Origin: Brachionus rotundiformis
Taxonomy: Eukaryota; Rotifera; Eurotatoria; Ploima; Brachionidae
NCBI GenBank assembly: GCA_016802295.1
Contig: JAESIW010000064.1
Coordinates: forward strand, 1 to 64,000
DNA length: 64,000 nucleotides
Direction: 5' to 3'
Shown: in pieces, positions 25,943 to 39,600 of the stretch
Numbering within the stretch: the first letter of the stretch is position 1
How the letters are laid out: each line of letters opens with the position of its first letter
The notes under the pieces: model-generated
Seen by the model: only the letters and a program-made list of their open reading frames with translations
Database searches by the model: none
Told to the model about the DNA's origin: nothing
Made by a program: the position numbers and the translations under genes

Positions 25943-28900
25943 ATGAATTTATGTGTCCAGTTAAAAAATAATATATTAAACAAAATACACAAAAGTGATG
26001 ACTTGGATAGCCAGCAAAATGATTACCTATTGGGGCCAAATTACTTGCAAGAGTACAAAAATGACCTGTTTCAGCTTACCAAAGATGCCGAAGACTTGAA
26101 CAAATCAGATGATTTTTTGATCGGAAACTTGAAGGCGCTTGATTTGCCAGACGAATGGAAGCCCATGCTCAAGGAATTTCAGACTGGCTACGACAATTCC
26201 ACTTTGCTCCACATCGGTGCCAAGTTTTGCCGCAAGAAATTCTGCGAAGTCTTGCTAAAAGAATACTTTTTTGGTACAAGAAAATATTATCTTGATGCAT
26301 AAGTCTAATTTATTTTGTTTAGATAGAGACATATTGACCAAAAGCAGGCTTACACCAATTCAAGTTTTGATCAAGTACAATTCAATTCAAAAATGGACCG
26401 AACAGTTGATGACTGATGAAAGCTATGTGAACAAAAGAAATCAATTGTTTGAAACATTTAAACTATTTATAGATAATGGAACCAGCATAAATCACCAAGA
26501 TGAAAGTGGATATACACTGTTGCACTATGCGGCTCAGAAAAATAATTTCGAAATAGCCTTAAAGCTTGTCAATTTATCTGGCATTGTCATATCGGTTAGT
26601 TTATTTTAAAATTATGTTTAAAATATTTTCTATTTTTATTTTAAGACAATATTTTTAAATTGATAGGATAATTTGATATTTAAGAAATGTCTAAAAATCA
26701 AATCTCTTAAGTTCTAATCCTAGCAGGGAATATAATCACCAGACTGGTTAAGAAAAATTAATTTAATTTTATATCTTTACAAAAATCAATAGTTTAAATT
26801 AATATTTTGTTTTTAATAAATTGTCCCATTTGTCTTATCAATTGACTTAAGTTACAACTAATTCAAACAGTCAGAACAGTCAGTTAATTCTTTCAAATTG
26901 TTTTTATCATTTTAGTACAAAAATAAATAATGAAAAAATTGTATGATTTTGCTTTAAAAAAATTTTTATAAATTTATTTTCACTATCTATATCTACCTTA
27001 AGCTTGATTATAATCTAATTATGGATTAGATTTGTATTTTTTACTTTATATATATCATATATTTCAAATTATGATGTGTTAATTTGGATTAGCAGCTTTC
27101 AACACAGAAATAATTGCTACCATAACTTGAATAAGCTTTTTTTTTATTACCACTAATTATCTATTTTCTATAAATAAAAATTAAAGGTGTTGTTAAAAAT
27201 TTTTATCAAAAACAAAAATTTATAAAAAACAAAGTGATGTAATAATTTAGGGCTGATAAAACTTTAATATATTGATAGCAAATTTTTTACCGTAGAATAA
27301 AATAAAATTTGAAATAAAAATTGATATTTTTAAAAAATATTTTCTTCAAATACTTTTTTTTAATAATTTGGTGTTTAATTTTACCAATTTCAAATATTTG
27401 ATCTAGAAACTTTTTTAAAAATGGTTTCGACTAGAACGTACAATGAGGACAGGTGATCGATAATCATTACTTTAGTGGATACTATTTTATTTATCATAAA
27501 ATTTTATTAGGAATTGTTTTAGTACTTTTTAAGAAAATTTAAAAATTTTACTAGAACTAGGATTTTAATATTTTATATTTTTAAGAACAGTCGCCAGAGT
27601 GTGCCGTAAAGGTTTAATTATATTAATATTATTTTTTATTTCTATTTTTATTTTCATCACCTCCTTGTTGGTAATTGCTTAAATTTCTATTAGAATGAAT
27701 ATTTTAAAATTATCTAAAAATCTATATTCAAAACTACAGAATGTTGGCTTACAGAACTTCTAAACAAGAGTTTATCATACATTAGCTTATTTTCACAGGC
27801 TTACTAATTATTAACAATTCATACGAATTTTTTAATGAAAATATGACATTATCAATCTACAATATTCTGTGGTCAAGTGTTTAAGGTGGTAGAAGAATCG
27901 GGTGATGTTTTCTTTTGGGAATTGAGCATTCTTTCTTTCCGAATTCGTCCCCAATCAAACAACCAAGCATAAAACAACTACCTCTATCTGTAATAATTTG
28001 AATATCTTTGAATAAGGAGTTCTAATCTTTTTAGGTTTGATGGTTGTAAAAAAAAACTTTAATTTTAAAATTTTTTATAAATTTATTAAAAAGAAATTAA
28101 AAACTAATAATTAAAGATTGAGGACAAAAAGAAATTTACACCGCTACATGTAGCGTTGAAGTTTGATAGCAACGATGTAGCACTAATGCTAATCGATTAC
28201 ACACCACCTGAAAAGCTTTCATGCTACAAGACCCCCAACGCTGCTCTTCCGGTTCACCTTGCCTGTAAATCCAAAGAAGAAAAGCTGGACATAGTGCGCA
28301 GAATCCTAAACAAGCTAAAACAAGACTCGACCATTGACAAAAACTATTTAGACTACACTCTACGAAAAGAAGACTCTACACGACAACCACTGGTCTTTAT
28401 TGCAATAAACAACAACCATTTCGGCATAGTTGAAGCGCTTTACAAGGAATTTAACTTGGACAGGGACATTAAGGAGGGCAAAGTTGGCAACTTGGCCATT
28501 CATGTGGGTGCTAAGAACGGCTCGGTCAAAATACTCGACATTCTTGCTAAAAATGATGCCATTTCGTTTGGACAAAACAACAATCTGGACAATGCTTTGC
28601 ACATTGCATGTGAAAATAATTCAGTAAAATTCATTAAAGAATTTATCCTATTTGAAAAAAACCTTCTCAATCGAGTTGAAACTGAGCGAAATTATTTTTG
28701 TGCCTGTATCTGTAGTGTAGGCTCACATACACCAAGTGTCAGAGTTCGAAATAAAAAACTTTTCACTCCTTTGATGTCAGCAGTGGTTCATGGTAATCAC
28801 AAGTGTGTGGAAGAGCTTTTAAATTCGGAGGATATCGAGCTGGACACCAAAGATGTCGAAGGCAACACATTCTACCATTTGTGTGCCCAATTTAACAATT

Positions 28901-31900
28901 TAGAGTCTTTAAAATACTTTCTACAAAAATATTTCCAAAAAACAAGTGAAGTGCTTTTTTTTCGTAATTGCCAAGATGACACTGTGCTACATGTGGCATG
29001 CCGCTATGGTAATTTGGAAGTTATTAAGATGCTTTTACAAAAGCTCTATGATACAAATACACCTGTTGATTCACTGCTTTATGCACAAAACATGAATGGC
29101 CAGACTTGTTTTCATTTGGCGTGCATACGCGGCTTTTACAACATAGTCGAGTATTTTTTACGCGACAGAAAACTAACCCAATTTTTGGAACATGTGGATA
29201 ACAACTCGAACACAAGTCTTCATTTGGCAACTAAGCATGGTCACGCTACCATTGTTACCTTGCTATTGGACTATGGAGCCGATGTCACTGCTAAAAATGA
29301 AGACAATCTCACATCGTTGGATCTGAGCTGTCGCCTGGGTTTTTTTGAAATAAGCAAAATTATAATTCACAAGTACTCCAAAATGAGTGAAAGCCAAACT
29401 GCGCTACACACCGCAGCTCTTGAAGGCGCACACGAGGTAGTCAAACTTTTGCTGCTTAAGGGAGCTATTGTTAACAAACTGGATGAGAATAGACAAAATT
29501 GTCTCAGTTTGGCAATAAGCCGTGGTCAAAGTGAAGTGGTAAAAGTTCTCCTACAAGACCAAAATTGGTCAAAGCTAATCAGACTGAATAACTATGAAGA
29601 TTCGGATGACACCATTAGTATTGTCACCGAATCGGATCCAATCACCAGGGCAGATGTCAAACAGGTTAAATATGTGGAGAATCCAGAACTTTCTGCCATG
29701 TTTGAAAAGAAAATGTGGGACAACTTTCGCATTGTTCTTGACAGATGCATTGAAGATGACAAGGTTATTGATTTCAGCAAGATAGACATGCCTGTGGAAA
29801 ACCTGGCCAAGCATCCGTTGATGCTTATCGCCCGCTCTGGTCAAGAAGACTTGCTAAAGCATCGTACTGTAAACATGCTGTTAAATCTAAAATGGAGACT
29901 TATACCACGATCTGCCTTCTATATTAGCATCATTTTTTATCTATTTTTTCTCTTGCTATTGTCACTTTATTCTCTTGAGCTAGCGAATGCTGGTGCTGAA
30001 TTTTACCAAAACGAATTTGGCTTCAATTTGACAGAGGAAGAAATGGGGCAGGGCTACAATTTGAATGAATTTCAGGATGAATTGATTTATCATACGGACA
30101 ATCCGGTTCTTTTTTATCTTCTCATCCTGACTTTGACTGTTTGCGTAATCAAAGAATTGCTACAATTTATGCTCTTGGATGGATTTGCCTATTTTTTTTA
30201 CCTACAAAATGTTATCGAACTGGTTACGTACACACTTGGTTTTATGTCTCTGTTTACTAGTAATTTTTCGTCAAAGTCTGCTTATGCTTCCATATCGGTA
30301 CTCATGGCATTCTTAATTTTTCCGCTACATGTGCAAAAATTGAGAATATTTGGCGTATATGTGGTCGCTTTTTGCCGTACACTGATGAATTCAGCAAAAT
30401 TTTTTCCCATTTTTATAATTATCTACTGTGGCTTTTTGCTATCGTTGAGGATTAGGTCAAATTTTGGTGTATCTTACTTTGAGTCCACTATTTTTTCGCT
30501 AATTAGAACACTTACCATGGTCACAGGTGAACTAGAAACAGCCAAAATGGGTCTCACTGACGACATCGCAGCTTTGCCAAATTACATCATTTATTTTCTC
30601 TTCATTGGTCTCATGTGCACAATTTTAATCAACTTATTTGTCGGTAAGTAAATTTTAAAAATTATTGTATTTATAATATCTTAATTTAAAATTTAAAAAT
30701 AACATCTTTTTTGTACCCATAAATAATTAATTATTGATTTAAAAAGTCCGTTCAATCTTGTATAAATCACAGACTTTTTCTTTTACTTAAAAATGTCTTA
30801 AAAAAGACCAAATTTACTTTAGAATTCTTACCAACTAATCAGTTTTTATTTTCTAATAAAAATGATTTTAATAAATGGTATCAAATAAACAAAGTTTTAA
30901 TGATAATTATTATTTATTTATTTATTTATTTGTTTTATCTGTACCGAGCTAAAGGCTCCTTCAGAATGATAATTAATGCTTGTTAGATTGTTTCATTCAT
31001 TTATTGAGAAAAATGTATTTATTTTTTTTTACAAACAAAGATTGCTTCAAATTATCTAATAATATATTTTCTTTATAGTAAATTTTTTAATTTTTCATTT
31101 CAATATTCAAATTAAGAAACGAATAAAAAGAATAATAAGCATCATTCAATTGATATAAAGACGTGACACTTTATTTTTAGAAGAAAGAGTAAGACTGTTG
31201 TCATATTTAAATATTTTTTTAAAAAATAATATGAAGCACCACCAATCCTCATATACATATCTTTTAACATGGAGAACTAGTTTTGATTTTTCGTTCAGTA
31301 CAACCATATTAGGTCTAACAAATGCCACGTAAACCTTCTTGAACATACCAATTGACTATGACTATATAGCTTCGGATAATTGTCCTAGTACCACATGACT
31401 GAAACTGACTGAAAACAAAACTTGTATACTAACCATTTCAGATTTGAACTGATCATCGTTATCTGTCATATCTTGTCCATTCATATTCAAATTATTATCG
31501 AAGTACTTGTTGGTGAATACCATATACTTGTATCTGTCAACATTAAGATAACTTATGCTCAATAACCTTGCTTTGTTTTCTATTATTTAGAAATTCCTTA
31601 AGCCAAATGAGCACACTACCACTGAAAGCCTTTAGTTCAATTTTTTTGATCAACGCCCTGTGTAAAACTTTGCCAAAGCTAAAGTTTATTTTTTTTAATT
31701 TAAATCAAGCTTTAGATATTAAATGTATCTATAATTATTTAAATTCCAGTTAAATGAAATTAAAATTTTATGCCAAGGAAAATTTTTTAAAAATCATTCT
31801 CAACTTAACCATTTTAATTTGTCTATTAAACTTTTTTTATTTTTTGCTCCTGGAAATTTCTTAATTTAATTTAATTTGAAAATTTAAGATCTAAAATTTT

Positions 31901-33084
31901 ATTTTTTTAGATTATATTATCACTTTGTGTTGTATTTATCTACCATTTTGAGTAAAAATTAATAGTAATTTTGGAACATTTTTGGACAGAATTAAAACTT
32001 GACTATTTAACATTCCATTAATGATTATTTATTGATTTTTAAGCTCTCTTAAGTTAAAACTATTTGAAAAAAAATTTCGCACTTGATTTCTGATTTAAAT
32101 TTCAGCAATTAAACAATTAAAAATTTTAACTTGTAATTTAAAGATGCATTCTAAAAATTATGCCCTTAACTAGGTATTGCTGTTGGTGAAATAAAAACTG
32201 TATTGGACGAGGCTGACATTCAGCAAATATCAATGCGCATCATGTTTGTGCTAAAGGTCCAATCTGCACTCCAGCCATTTCGGCGCACTTTTGTTGGCAA
32301 ATACTTGAACATGACCTATGAAAGATATGATGCACGCAGAGAAAACAATATGCTGAAAATTTTCAACAATCTTTGGATAAGGCTGTCTCAGTTTTTATCG
32401 TCCAAAGACCCGGAAATAAAGCTTCTGGACCCTCAGAAAAGGTTGGAGGACTCTTTTTTGGAAATGTCAAAAAATACATCGGAGCAAATTAAGTCTATTA
32501 AGTCTCTATTTAACAATCAAGTCAGCGATGTTGAGTCCAAATTGAATAATTCCCAAGTTAGAGTAGAAGATGGTATAAATGAAATGGCACGCAATACAAC
32601 ATCATATATGGAAAATTTAATTGAGGATCTTAATGCTAACTCAAAAAATATGGTAACACGTTTGGAAAACGCTGAAACCAAATTGGACAATTCAATTGGT
32701 AAATCAAATTTGAGGATTATGGACGAGTTGTCATCTTCGAAAATTTACTTCGACAATAAAATAGATAAAATAGAAAAAAGACTTATCGAATTGCTTAATC
32801 ATTCGACAAGTGCTTTAAGTCAGAAGATAGCTGGTATGGAAATTAAGGTGGAGAAATATTTCGCAGACTTGGGTGAGACTGTGAAAAAAACTGAAAGCAA
32901 AATTCTGGAACAAATGGATGAGTCTACTGAGTATTTGAACAAAGAACTAAAAGAACTAAAATTTGAAACCATTGAGGTAACAAAATATGAAACAAACCGA
33001 ATACAAACCAACTTGAGAAATATGCACGAATCGGTAAATTATGTTGGGACAAAAGTAAGTGAAATTGGTACGAGACGCTTCTAA
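25943..33084 (+). CDS. TRPA-like ankyrin-repeat cation channel, copy A (4 exons)
   Basis: Predicted plasma-membrane, non-selective cation channel of the TRPA family (thermal, chemical or mechanical sensing in animals; this one's stimulus is unknown). Exons 25943-26273, 26323-26594, 28117-30643, 32174-33084; all joins are GT-AG and phase-consistent, giving 1346 aa. About 14 ankyrin repeats fill residues ~85-740 (for example GQTCFHLACIRGFYN, SNTSLHLATKHGHAT). Six TM segments span about 800-1044. The pore helix/filter is TLTMVTGELE (about 999-1008), matching the TRPA TxxMxxGE pattern, and S6 ends ILINLFVGIAVGEI. The ~300-aa C-terminal tail begins with DEADIQQISMRI (TRPA-like) and becomes a long heptad-like coiled coil. 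C396-x-C-x-C400 lies between ankyrin repeats. AATAAA at 33221. The next gene is its tandem paralogue. The intron 26595-28116 and the intron 30644-32173 hold nothing firmly identified. Confidence 0.88.
26595..28116. other. Intron 2 of TRPA-like gene A
   Basis: A 1.5-kb AT-rich intron, donor GTTAGT and acceptor TTAAAG. Its position matches the LINE-containing intron 3 of gene B, whose acceptor context is also TTAAAG. No repeat or RNA recognised. Confidence 0.7.
30644..32173. other. Intron 3 of TRPA-like gene A
   Basis: A 1.5-kb intron splitting the glycine codon at the end of S6 (FVG/IAVGEI), exactly as in gene B. It contains a (TTTA)n tract at about 30908-30932. Antisense open frames at 31146-31346 and 31362-31562 resemble no family convincingly. 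Confidence 0.65.
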
Positions 33085-34530
33085 TAAGTGGACTCATTTT
33101 TTTAACAACGACATAAAATTAAAAGAAATATACCTTTGATCCAGATAAATGGTGGTTGGAACAAAATAGGAAAAAATTTCATGTGTTTCAGATAATATTT
33201 TATTATTTTTTTTGAATATTAATAAACTTATATTTATTCATGTCTTTAAAAACTTAATGTTATCTTTTATTTTTTTTAAATTATCTTAATTTATCAAGAA
33301 TTTTAAATCAAATGAACTTGTTTTAGAGGGTAATTATTTTTAAATTGAATGATAAGATAAAAATGTATCCCTAAATCCGATTCAAGTTGCTTAAAGTATT
33401 GCCAAAATATAATAATTCTTATTATTTACTAGTTTAAAGCCTTGTAGACCAAAAAATAAACTTACATCCCGAAAGGTAAAATTGCTGATTATCAAATCAT
33501 TAAATGATCGACTGAGAGTACTTATTAAAAATTATTATTCAAAAGATAATTTAGAATATTGTTTAAAGTTAAAAATGTTTACCTTACCAAACAAATTAAA
33601 CACTTTACCTTTAATTTTTCCTTTTTTTGTCACAATTTTAATCAATTTATTTGATTCAAATTTGTTCAATATTAAGTTAAGATTTAAAATAAAATTCTTA
33701 TTTCATTAAGATAATTTTTTAAAAGTTCAGCTCAATCAGGCACTTCGATTTATTTGATTTTAGAACGATGATCATTTTTGTTTTTTTCTGATCATATCTC
33801 CTTGTAAACTATACAGAAAAAAAACAATATATAGCTCATTTTAATCATAAACTGGCAATACATAAATGGTGTCATATGAGGTCACCGTAATTCAGAGGTA
33901 GAATCAATAAAAAAGGCAGAGTGGATAAATTTTGAAAAGGAGTTTTAAAAAAATACGAATTTTAAAAACTAAAAAAACATTCTTTTAATTTCACTTTTAT
34001 ATCATTATCATCATTAAAATGATCAAAAACAATTATTTTGAAAAATAAAGTAATTATTAATGATAATAATCGAACCGTAACAGTATATCATTTGCTAAAA
34101 CAAAAAATGTTTTAATTTTTGTAGAAAAAGTAAAAAAGTAAATAAAACGAAACAAATTTTCCATTAATTATTTATTTTTATCAGAAAATTTAATGCAAAT
34201 ATGATTTATACAATTTGAATAATTTTTCACTCAAAATTCTGATCATTGACAGATACTTTTCACAATAATTTTAAAGAATTTTTATCAAAAAAGACTAATT
34301 ATTTAGTTGATTATTTTTTTTTCAATTATTTTATTTTCATTTCAATCGTAATTTTTATATGATATTATTAGATAACTCTGATAAGTAAAAAATTTCTCTT
34401 CTATTTTGTCATAATGTTCAATTGTTCCGAAATTATTTTGAATTCAACTTGCTGATTTAACAAGGAAGAAAAATATAAATAATGTATTTTATTAAAGGTA
34501 CATAATCAGATTTATTAACAGTTTTTTATC
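33085..34530. other. Intergenic between TRPA-like genes, left part
   Basis: AT-rich; AATAAA for gene A near 33221. An open frame at 33482-33709 repeats fragments reminiscent of channel S6 (ILINLF) but is low complexity and not supported. Confidence 0.4.
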
Positions 34531-34911
34531 TACCGTAATGCCTTGCCCCATAATGCATTGCACTTTAAACCAGAATTCTGGATTTTAATGCTGCATTTAA
34601 CCCACTTTTTTTTCCAGATACGCTGCGACTAAAAATGCTGCAGTTAATGTCAAAATTTTGGTATAAATGCCGCATTAAATATGTAAAAAACATTATGTCC
34701 GAAGAACATTTTTTGTGTTTCAAATTTAGAAACAATTGAAAAAATAGAAAAATATATTTTTATTATTTTTTACATATTTAATGCGGCATTTATACCAATA
34801 TTTTGACATTAACTGCAGCATTTTTAGTCTTGAAACAAAGTGGGTTAAATGCAGCATTAAAATCCAGAATTCTGAAAATAAATGCCGCATTGGGGGCCAG
34901 GCATTACGGTA
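34531..34911. mobile_element. Palindromic foldback element flanked by TA
   Basis: The arms 34533-34688 and about 34763-34909 are inverted copies of roughly 150 bp with moderate divergence. The ends read CCGTAATGCC and, in inverse, GGCATTACGG, each bordered by TA. Inner words such as AATGCCGCATTAAATATG and ATGCTGCAGTTAATGTCAAA pair across the element. The TA duplication suggests a Tc1/mariner-type or other TA-targeting non-autonomous element; there is no ORF. Confidence 0.78.
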
Positions 34912-36631
34912 AAAGAGAAGTATAGACAAGAAAGAAATTATAAATGAAAAGATAATTTAATTAAATAAAAATAAAATTAAAATGCAAAATTTTTATTTCC
35001 ATAAATTTTGACATTTTAAATATCAAAATATAATTTAAAAAATTTTAAATTTGTGAGATAAATAAATCTTTAAAAGAAAATAAAATTAATATTAAAAAAT
35101 AATTTTTATAATTTTCACAATGTTTATGTTTGTATAATTTAAAATATAGAAATAAATTTACTTTAGACTTTATTACCTGCTTGAATTTTGAAAAAATATT
35201 CAAACTATCATTTTCTCGTAAATCATTTTTTTCAAAGATCTCTAGAACACAAAACTATACACTTGACTTAGCTAAAATTTAATTAGATTTTTGCTAATTG
35301 TTTATTAAATAGAACAAAATTGATAAAATAATCTCAGAAAGAATAAAAATTTTTCCAAATTTATCTAAGAATTTCATTCTATATCATTCGATCCAAAAAT
35401 ACACAAATAAACTCATTTTATTCTAGTTTAAATTAAAAAACTATCTAAATGAAACAACAAATAATTTGTTTAGTTTTATTATTATAAAAGGAAGTTAATA
35501 AAAGATAGGTGATGCATTGTTGATTTTAAAGATAGCGAACTAACTCAAAGTTAATCAAAATGAAAAAGTCCCGGCTGAATTTAACAAATTATTTTTATGT
35601 TTTTAAATCAAGTGTATTAGATCATAACCGCATATCTCTGCACGGGTGAAATTCCGGCACATATGCTTCCAAATAATGTACTAGCAGACAAATAAAGCGT
35701 TCATAATGAACTTAAATTTGATTTATAAGAAGCTATAATTAATTGATAGCTCGTGTGTCATTCAATTTAAAAATAAAAACTTTCCATACACTTAAACAAA
35801 ACAAAAGCTACCATTTATCAATTCTAATGTATCATATTAGATAAACAAGTTGAAGGAAACGATCATATCAAGTTTAAGACTAATTTGCCAATCAATTTAT
35901 TTCTGATCTAAAATCAAATTATAGACTGAAATTTTATCTTTTCAATCAAGAAATTCAATAATCAATAAAATTTTACTTTTTGGAATATAATTAGAAAAGC
36001 CATTAATTTTTATGACGCAATTGTTTTTTTCATTCAAATTTGTACCTTTAAGTTTATGTCAGGTCCAGTTGTGGTTTGAGTATTACAATGATAATTCCCT
36101 AAACCCTATTGAAAACAAAACTTCAAATTTTTTTTATTGAAAATAAAAAATTTATTAAATAATAAAATTTTGAATTTTTTTATATATCTAATATTTAAAA
36201 ACTTGTATGACATAATTTAATGGAATTTTTCTTACAAAATCACATTCCTTGTGGGTTTTTAATGAAAAATCGATCTTAATTTTCGATTAAGTAGAGTTAG
36301 ATTATTTTAATTTTGAAATGGCATAGATAATTGATTATATTTTGTTAGGAGAACTATTTTTATTAAAGCCCTTGTGAGATATTAGTAGAAAATAAGAGAT
36401 ACGAATGAATCAGATATAATTTTGGTAAAGTTATTCTTAAAAAAATAACCGCAGCATCTTTAAGTCATAAATAAAAGCGTACTTTAATCCTAATTGAGTC
36501 TTTTAAATTGCTAATTAAGTTCATATGAGCCTGAGTGTGTTTTCCCTAGATGGCAATAAATTACAATCGCTTAAGCTTAAAAATTTAATTTCTAAAAATC
36601 TTAGTTTAGCTTGGTATTTTTTAGAATTTAG
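34912..36631. other. Intergenic upstream of TRPA-like gene B
   Basis: AT-rich, no gene or repeat recognised; should include the promoter of gene B. Confidence 0.4.
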
Positions 36632-39600
36632 ATGGAATCGTTGAAAAAAAGTATCATCAGACAGCGCAGTCGCGGTGACATAAGAATAAGCAATTCCTCC
36701 TCATACTTGCTGATCAATCAAGATAAAAAAAATGAAAGCTTTAAAAATGAAATACAGCAGTTCATTAAAGACATGGAAGACACATCGAAATACGATTCAG
36801 ATGCATGGTACAAATACCACAATTTGCCATTTAGCGACGAGTTGAAACTCAAGTTACGAGAATATACCTTTAACCACAATGGATATTCCTTGCTACACAT
36901 GGCTGCCAAGAACTGTAGAAAAAGTTTTTGTCAATTTTTAATAAAAGATGTTAAAATAGGTTATTTGTTCATATATTTTTTAAAATAAAATTTAAATTTT
37001 TTCAACAGATAAAGATATACCGTGTAAAATTAAATCAACTCCCTTGCACAGCTTAATTAAATCGAACATTTTTTCCAAAAAAGATTATTTCAGCAAGACT
37101 GATCAGTTGTTAACAAAAAAAATTTCTGAAGTAGAACAAAATTAATTATTAGAAATAAAATTTTTGTTAAATATTTTATTTTTTAGTTTAAACAAACATT
37201 TGATATTTTAATTGAAAACCAGGCCGATGTAAACTTTTTAGATGATAATGGTAATTCGTGTCTTCATTATGCCGTTTCCAAAGCTAATTTTGTTGCCGTA
37301 CTGTTTTTGATCAATTCAACTGGAATTAATATAAATGTAATTTTTTTAATTTTATAATTTTTATTAATTCTATTTTCCAAAAATAAAAATATTTGCAATA
37401 TTTGCAACAATTAAAAATATCGCAGTAAGAAATTTATTTTTTCACTTGATGACTTATTATAAGAAAATATATAAAAAAAGAAATCAATGACGAATAAATT
37501 GAATTTTTTTTAGAAAAAGTAACACTTGCTACGACATCTAACATGTAGAGTTTTTGAGCCCACTACTTCCATTAGGCAGTTTTGAGGTTTAGCAGCCTAT
37601 TCCATAAAATCTATCTAAAGCAGCTACCACATTTTACGGTAACTTATTCCAGTGCGGAACTACTATGTTTGGAAAAGGGCATGTCTTGCACTAACCAAAA
37701 CTGCAAAATCGTTTCTAGCTTGATCAGGTAAAATTTCTCTCTGGACTCTGATGCTATTCCCTCTTATTGGCGTAGCTGGACCTTTGATTACTGATCTATT
37801 TACCAGATCTCTGACCAGGTTTACCTTTTCTAGTCCATTCACTAATTTGTATATTTCAATTAAATCTCCTCTCACTCTTCTTTGACTCACCCTTGTCAAA
37901 ACCAAGTTAGTCTAAATTCAAATGACATACTTCTTAGCGACACAGGGATCTTTGTTATCCGTTCTTGCACCTATCTAACGCATTCACGTCTCTTTTCATA
38001 CTTGGATTTCATACCTGAGCTACATAGTCTTGGTGAGCTCTCATCATGCATACACTTCTCTTTTTTAAACGTTAGCTTTACCATTCCAAAACAAAAAAGC
38101 CTGGACAAAAAAGCATCCACTTTTTTGTCCAGGTACCTCTTACAAAATGACATTCGAGCTGCTCTCACGATTTTTTAAAACATATCTATGCCTTGCATTT
38201 AGTCTGCCAAAATGTGTCACTTGGCACTTATCAGCACACAGGCTCATACGTCACATATTTATCCATTGACATACTGAATCTAGATCTTTCTGCAGAATAT
38301 TATTAAAACAAAAATTAGAAAAAATTATTTATACAATTCGTTCTAATTATTATATGGTTAATAAATAAAAGGAAAAGCTTTTTTCTTAATAATTAAAATA
38401 GATGATGAACAAATGAACAAAGGATTTTTTTATTTTTATTTAAATTTTAAATATTAACAAAGAAAAAAAAAAAATACTAAAAAGTATAAAATTTTTAATT
38501 AAAGATCGAAGATAAAAAGAATTTGACTCCGTTACACTTTGCGTGTAAGTATGGTTTTGAAGATGAAGCTGAACTGCTAATTGAGAAAATAGACCGCGAT
38601 AGACTTTTTAACTTGTGCATGTTAGACTTGGCAAACAGTTATCCACCATTGCATCTAGCCTGTCGGAACAAGGTGGAAAAATTTCACACAGTGAAGCGTA
38701 TTCTGGAAAAAATGCGCGATGATGACTCAAAACTTAAACCACAATCAGGAATTCTCAAATCGAACTTTATCGATTTAATAACCAAAAAAGAAGACGCCAA
38801 TCGGCAAACCATTCTGGAAATCTCCATTGAAAACAACCATTTGAGAATAGTTGAGCTTCTCTTGAGTGACTTCAAAATGGACCCTAATCATTCAAATACC
38901 GTAAATGGAAACTACCCGATTCACTTGGCAGCAAAGAATGGTTCAATAGAAATGCTATCTCTCCTAATCAACTACAATTCAAACATTGTGCGCAACAACC
39001 TGGCCGACGAGAATCCTCTTCATGTGGCCGCTTTATATAATAGATACAAATTTGTTAGAGAATATTTGATTAGTGAGAGGCACTTGATAATCAATAGTGA
39101 TAATTGTTGCTTAAAAAATTACAAAAAAGCCTCAGTTGATTCCAACTTTATGCCCTGTATTTGCAATTGTGATGAAAATTTTGACCTAAGCAATGCTGTG
39201 CTCTCAATAAGGCAAAGAGATAAGAAGTTTTATACACCTTTGATGAGAGCAATTGTATCAGGAAGTCAACGAGTTGTAGAAGAATTAATCAATGATAAGT
39301 ATGTAGAACTGGACTCGAAAGACAAGGATGGTCAGTCCATTTACCATCTATGCTCTGAATGCAACAACATCGAGACTCTGAGATATCTTCTGCAAACAGA
39401 GTTCATACCACCAGACATATTATTTTCAAAAGACAATTTTGAAAATACCATTCTTCACACAAGTTGCCGCACTGGAAATTTGGAAGCTATTAAATTGATA
39501 GTTAACAAATTGTATGATTCAAACAACTCACTGGAAATGCTGCTTTTTGCCAAAAATTATCTTGGTCACACTTGTTTTCACATAGCATGCATAAAAGGAT

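Noticed and set aside
31146..31562. Two antisense frames in TRPA-A intron, one with AFVRPN like an RT block
   Set aside because: A single short resemblance without neighbouring RT blocks; not enough to call a LINE.
37882..38178. 98-codon plus-strand frame in TRPA-B intron
   Set aside because: Antisense shadow of the LINE fragment read on the minus strand.
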